The position numbers and the translations under genes were made by a program. Below, in pieces: positions 61,337-64,000 of a stretch of DNA of 64,000 bases (positions are counted from its first letter, which is position 1; every line of letters starts with the position of its first letter). Source of the stretch: an uncultured Oscillospiraceae bacterium (GTDB taxonomy: Bacteria; Bacillota; Clostridia; Oscillospirales; Oscillospiraceae); assembly GCA_958423465.1 (NCBI GenBank), contig CATZRD010000005.1, positions 1 to 64,000 of the forward strand. Reading direction: 5' to 3'. The notes under the pieces are model-generated. The model saw only the letters and a list, made by a program, of their open reading frames with translations, was not told the DNA's origin and did no database searches.

Positions 61337-62295
61337 GGAAAAAACGCCCGCAGCGTCCGCTGAATTACACCTATACCGCCTATCTGTATCTTCTGCCGGC
61401 GCTCTTGCTCATGGCGATGTTCATTGTCTATCCAACGGTCAATACCATCGTTACCTCTTTTGAGTATGATTACAGGTTCCTGACCGGGGAGTTCGCGGCT
61501 TTCAGCGTCCGCCACTATCGGGAGATCTTTCAGGACCCGGTATTTCTGCGGGCCTGCAAGAACACGCTGTTCCTGTCCTTCGTGTGCGTACCCTGCTCCA
61601 TGGGCATGTCTCTCGCGGCGGCCCTGGCCCTGGACAGCTCCAAGCGGTTCCAGCAGCTTTTGACAACGCTGTATTATTTGCCCCAGGTGACCAACGTGAT
61701 CGCGGCGGGTTTTGTATTTGCCCTGATCTTTAACAACAACTTCGGCCTTTTGAATACGGCGCTGGGCTGGCTGGGCATCGAACCGGTGGCGTGGATCAGC
61801 GGTGCGGGCATCGCGGGCGATCCGGTTCTATACCACCGCTCCTACCTGCGGTGTCTGTTCATTCTGTTCTGCTACTCCATGTGGAGCGGTCTGTCCCTGA
61901 AGGTGATCTTGTTCCTCGGGGGACTGCGGAGCATCAATCCTCAGTATCGCCAGGCGGCGCGGCTGGACGGCGTTTCCCGCTGGCAGGTGCTGCGGAAGAT
62001 CACGCTGCCGTTGCTGTCGCCCACCACGCTATATGTCTACATTACCTCCAGTATCACCGCATTCAAGGCGTATTCCGCTGTGGTGGCGCTGTTTGGCAGC
62101 AACTTCGGTCCACCCGGTGACAACTCCAAAATGATGATTACCCTGGTAGGATACATTCTGGAGAAGCTGGGCGGCTACATTGAGCCGGGCGCAGTGTCTA
62201 CTGCCTCTGCCGCTGCCGTGATTCTACTGTTGGCCATCATGATCCTGACCGGTATTCAAATGAAGCTGACGGAACGGAAGGTGTATTACGGATGA
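61330..62295 (+). CDS. CUT1 ABC transporter permease (UgpA/MalF-like)
   Basis: 321 residues, ~6 helices. YLYLLPALLLMAMFIVYPTV, VYNS-like loop, EAA motif GLRSINPQYRQAARLDGVSRWQVLRKITLPLLSPTT. Overlaps the ATPase gene by seven bases. Confidence 0.93.
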   Translation: MVGKKRPQRPLNYTYTAYLYLLPALLLMAMFIVYPTVNTIVTSFEYDYRFLTGEFAAFSVRHYREIFQDPVFLRACKNTLFLSFVCVPCSMGMSLAAALALDSSKRFQQLLTTLYYLPQVTNVIAAGFVFALIFNNNFGLLNTALGWLGIEPVAWISGAGIAGDPVLYHRSYLRCLFILFCYSMWSGLSLKVILFLGGLRSINPQYRQAARLDGVSRWQVLRKITLPLLSPTTLYVYITSSITAFKAYSAVVALFGSNFGPPGDNSKMMITLVGYILEKLGGYIEPGAVSTASAAAVILLLAIMILTGIQMKLTERKVYYG

Positions 62296-63116
62296 AACGG
62301 ACAAAAAATCTGGGAGGGCGGCTCTACCTGCTTCTGCTGCTGGTGATCGTGCTGGTTCCTTTCTACTGGATGGTGGCTACGTCCCTGAAATCCAACGCGG
62401 AGGTGGCCATGACGCCATCTACGCTGTATCCCCACAGCGTCCATCTGGATAACTACCTGAAGGCGCTGCAGGTAGCGCCGTTCCTGCGCTATTTCCTCAA
62501 TACGGTCATCGTAGCCGCTGCCGTGGTCTCCATCAGCGCTGTTGTCAGCATTTCGGCTGCTTTTGCCTACGCCCGGCTGGAATTCCCTGGTAGGGATCTG
62601 CTGTTTTTCCTGACATTGGCTACGATGATGATTCCTCAGGAGATGCTCATTATCACGAATTTCAAGACCATCGCCGCTTGGGGCTGGATGAATACCTATC
62701 AGGCGCTGATCGTTCCTTATTGCATCAACGCCTCTCACATCTATCTTATGCGGCAGAATATGAAGCAGATTCCCCATGAGCTCTATATCGCAGCCCGCAT
62801 TGACGGACTCTCCAATTTCCGTTTTCTGCTCAAGGTCGTAATTCCCCAGGTAAAGTCCGCCATCTTCACCACCATGCTGCTGTCAATGATCTGGATCTGG
62901 AACATCTTCGCTTGGCCCAATCTTGTGACTACCAACGATTCCCTTCGCCTGATCTCCAATGGTTTGAAAAACGCGTTTACTCAGGCCTCCGGCGAGGTCG
63001 CCTATGAGCTGCAGATGGCAGCTGCCACCATGGTTACCGTCCCTCTGATCATTGTCTTTGTCCTGTTCCGGAAATATATTCTTTCCGGCATGACAAAGGG
63101 CGGGATCAAGGGGTAA
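62292..63116 (+). CDS. CUT1 ABC transporter permease (UgpE/MalG-like)
   Basis: 274 residues, ~6 helices. LVLLVIVLVPFYWMVATSLKSNAE, FFLTLATMMIPQEMLIITNFKTI, EAA region PHELYIAARIDGLSNFRFLLKVVIPQVKS. Overlaps the previous permease by four bases; second half of the importer channel. Confidence 0.93.
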   Translation: MKRTKNLGGRLYLLLLLVIVLVPFYWMVATSLKSNAEVAMTPSTLYPHSVHLDNYLKALQVAPFLRYFLNTVIVAAAVVSISAVVSISAAFAYARLEFPGRDLLFFLTLATMMIPQEMLIITNFKTIAAWGWMNTYQALIVPYCINASHIYLMRQNMKQIPHELYIAARIDGLSNFRFLLKVVIPQVKSAIFTTMLLSMIWIWNIFAWPNLVTTNDSLRLISNGLKNAFTQASGEVAYELQMAAATMVTVPLIIVFVLFRKYILSGMTKGGIKG

Positions 63117-63141
63117 CATTAAAAAATAGGAGGAATCCAAC

Positions 63142-64000
63142 ATGAAACGATCGATTGCTGCCGTATTGGCCCTGTGTCTCTGCCTTTCCTTGCTGGCTAC
63201 AGCCTGCGGACAGAGCGGCGAAAAGGAGGCGGACGCCGGCCTGGACGCTGCTGTGCAAAGCGTGCTGGTGGACAAGAAGGATGTGGAAATCTCCTTCTGG
63301 ACCGGCACCGGCGCCGCCAACTTCCCCTATCTGGAGACCATTGTCAACGCGTTCCAGGAAGCGTATCCCAACATTCACGTAGATTTCCAGAACCAGGGGC
63401 CGGTCTCCGACCTGATGGATAAGCTGACGCAAAACATCGTGGCCAAATCCACGCCTACCCTGTCCAATGTGAGCCCCACCTATTTCAAGGAATACATTGA
63501 CAGCGGCGCCATTATTGATCTGGCTGACTACTACAATCACAGCGAGATCGGCTTTACCGCCGAGGAGAAGGCCGCTTTTCTGCCGTCCTTCATTAAGGAG
63601 GCGGAAAGCTTCGGCGGCGAGGGCACACTCTATGGCTTCCCCACCAACAAAAAGACCACCGAGGTTCTCTTCTACAACAAGACCTATTTTGATGCCCAGG
63701 GCTGGAGCGCCCCTGCTACCTGGAACGAGGTGGCGGCCTACAGTAAGCTGATCTATGAGGATACGGGCAAGCCTGGCTTCAGCTACGACGTGGCTTACGC
63801 GGAGGCACCTTTCCACCTGCTGAGTATGCAGTGGGGCAGCCCCTATATCACAGACGCCGGTGAGGCGGATATCGACAACGACGCCTCCCGGTCCGCCATC
63901 CAGTTCTATAAGTCCAACTATGACGCCGGATACTTTACCATGCCCATGGATATGCCCAGCGCCAACGGCGGCAACTACTCCAACAAGGGGTTCGTTTATC
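63142..64000 (+). CDS. CUT1 ABC transporter substrate-binding lipoprotein (partial)
   Basis: Runs off the window after ~286 residues. Lipobox LLATACGQ (Cys ~22), then a MalE/UgpB-type fold: VEISFWTGTGAANFPYLETIVNAF, YGFPTNKKTTEVLFYNKTYF. TAGGAGGAATCCAAC precedes the ATG. The E-x-x-Y/N-rich cleft of UgpB-like proteins was not diagnosed; ligand unknown. Confidence 0.93.
   Translation, partial: MKRSIAAVLALCLCLSLLATACGQSGEKEADAGLDAAVQSVLVDKKDVEISFWTGTGAANFPYLETIVNAFQEAYPNIHVDFQNQGPVSDLMDKLTQNIVAKSTPTLSNVSPTYFKEYIDSGAIIDLADYYNHSEIGFTAEEKAAFLPSFIKEAESFGGEGTLYGFPTNKKTTEVLFYNKTYFDAQGWSAPATWNEVAAYSKLIYEDTGKPGFSYDVAYAEAPFHLLSMQWGSPYITDAGEADIDNDASRSAIQFYKSNYDAGYFTMPMDMPSANGGNYSNKGFVY

Noticed and set aside
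1..64000. tRNA, rRNA, CRISPR or transposase genes
   Set aside because: No cloverleaf, rRNA core sequence, spaced direct repeats or transposase motif was recognised by eye.

Overview
The window is about 64 kb of high-GC (roughly 60-65%) chromosome from a Gram-positive Clostridia member. The gene content (three T-box leaders, RemB, LrgAB, SLH-type surface protein, single-chain glycyl-tRNA synthetase, parS of the Bacillus type) and the GC-rich codon use fit a gut Oscillospiraceae relative (Flavonifractor / Intestinimonas / Lawsonibacter type). That placement is inference from gene style, not from a database search.

Layout. (1) 1-7.0 kb: the classical replication-origin block on the minus strand, dnaA-oriC-dnaN-yaaA-recF-remB-gyrB-gyrA (gyrA cut by the window edge), with DnaA boxes between dnaA and dnaN. 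(2) 7.1-15.3 kb, plus strand: a T-box-controlled pair made of an isopropylmalate-synthase-like protein without its metal-ligand histidines and a TIM-barrel/acyl-CoA-synthetase fusion, then T-box-controlled glyS and an LtaS-like membrane sulfatase-fold enzyme. (3) 15.3-37.9 kb, minus strand: lrgAB-alaX-GH3 cluster; T-box-hisS-aspS, with a duplicated aspS 3' end around a hairpin-rich repeat; mgsA-like, minD, rsmG, mscL, serS, parB, parA with two parS sites; a GH13 amylase; maf-mreC-mreD-PBP2; dut, U32 peptidase, zapA. (4) 38.1-42.5 kb, plus strand: DnaD-like, DnaI-like, dus, ECF sigma and anti-sigma. (5) 42.6-50.6 kb, minus strand: GNAT-punA, then a cobalamin-riboswitch operon for a BtuFCD-type importer plus a lipoprotein, and upstream of it an exported SLH-anchored CbiK cobaltochelatase. 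(6) 50.8-55.9 kb, plus strand: pepF and a GntR-ABC exporter operon. (7) 56.0-64 kb, plus strand: a LacI regulator and an operon of inositol-phosphatase-like enzyme, a 2H-phosphoesterase/5'-nucleotidase fusion, and a CUT1-type ABC importer whose binding protein runs off the window.

Working together: blocks 1 and 3 hold replication initiation, segregation (ParAB-parS), division (MinD, ZapA) and rod-shape elongation (MreCD, PBP2). Block 5 looks like a corrinoid or tetrapyrrole acquisition system in which a surface enzyme and a membrane-anchored lipoprotein share the same C-terminal domain. Block 7 looks like import of a phosphorylated, possibly cyclic-phosphodiester, compound followed by cytosolic ring opening and dephosphorylation.

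The strongest candidates for undescribed biology are the block 7 operon, the SLH-CbiK/lipoprotein pair, the LeuA-like plus TIM-ligase T-box pair, the methylglyoxal-synthase homologue lacking its catalytic Asp, and the element at the aspS 3' end. No tRNA, rRNA, CRISPR array, prophage or insertion-sequence transposase was seen.
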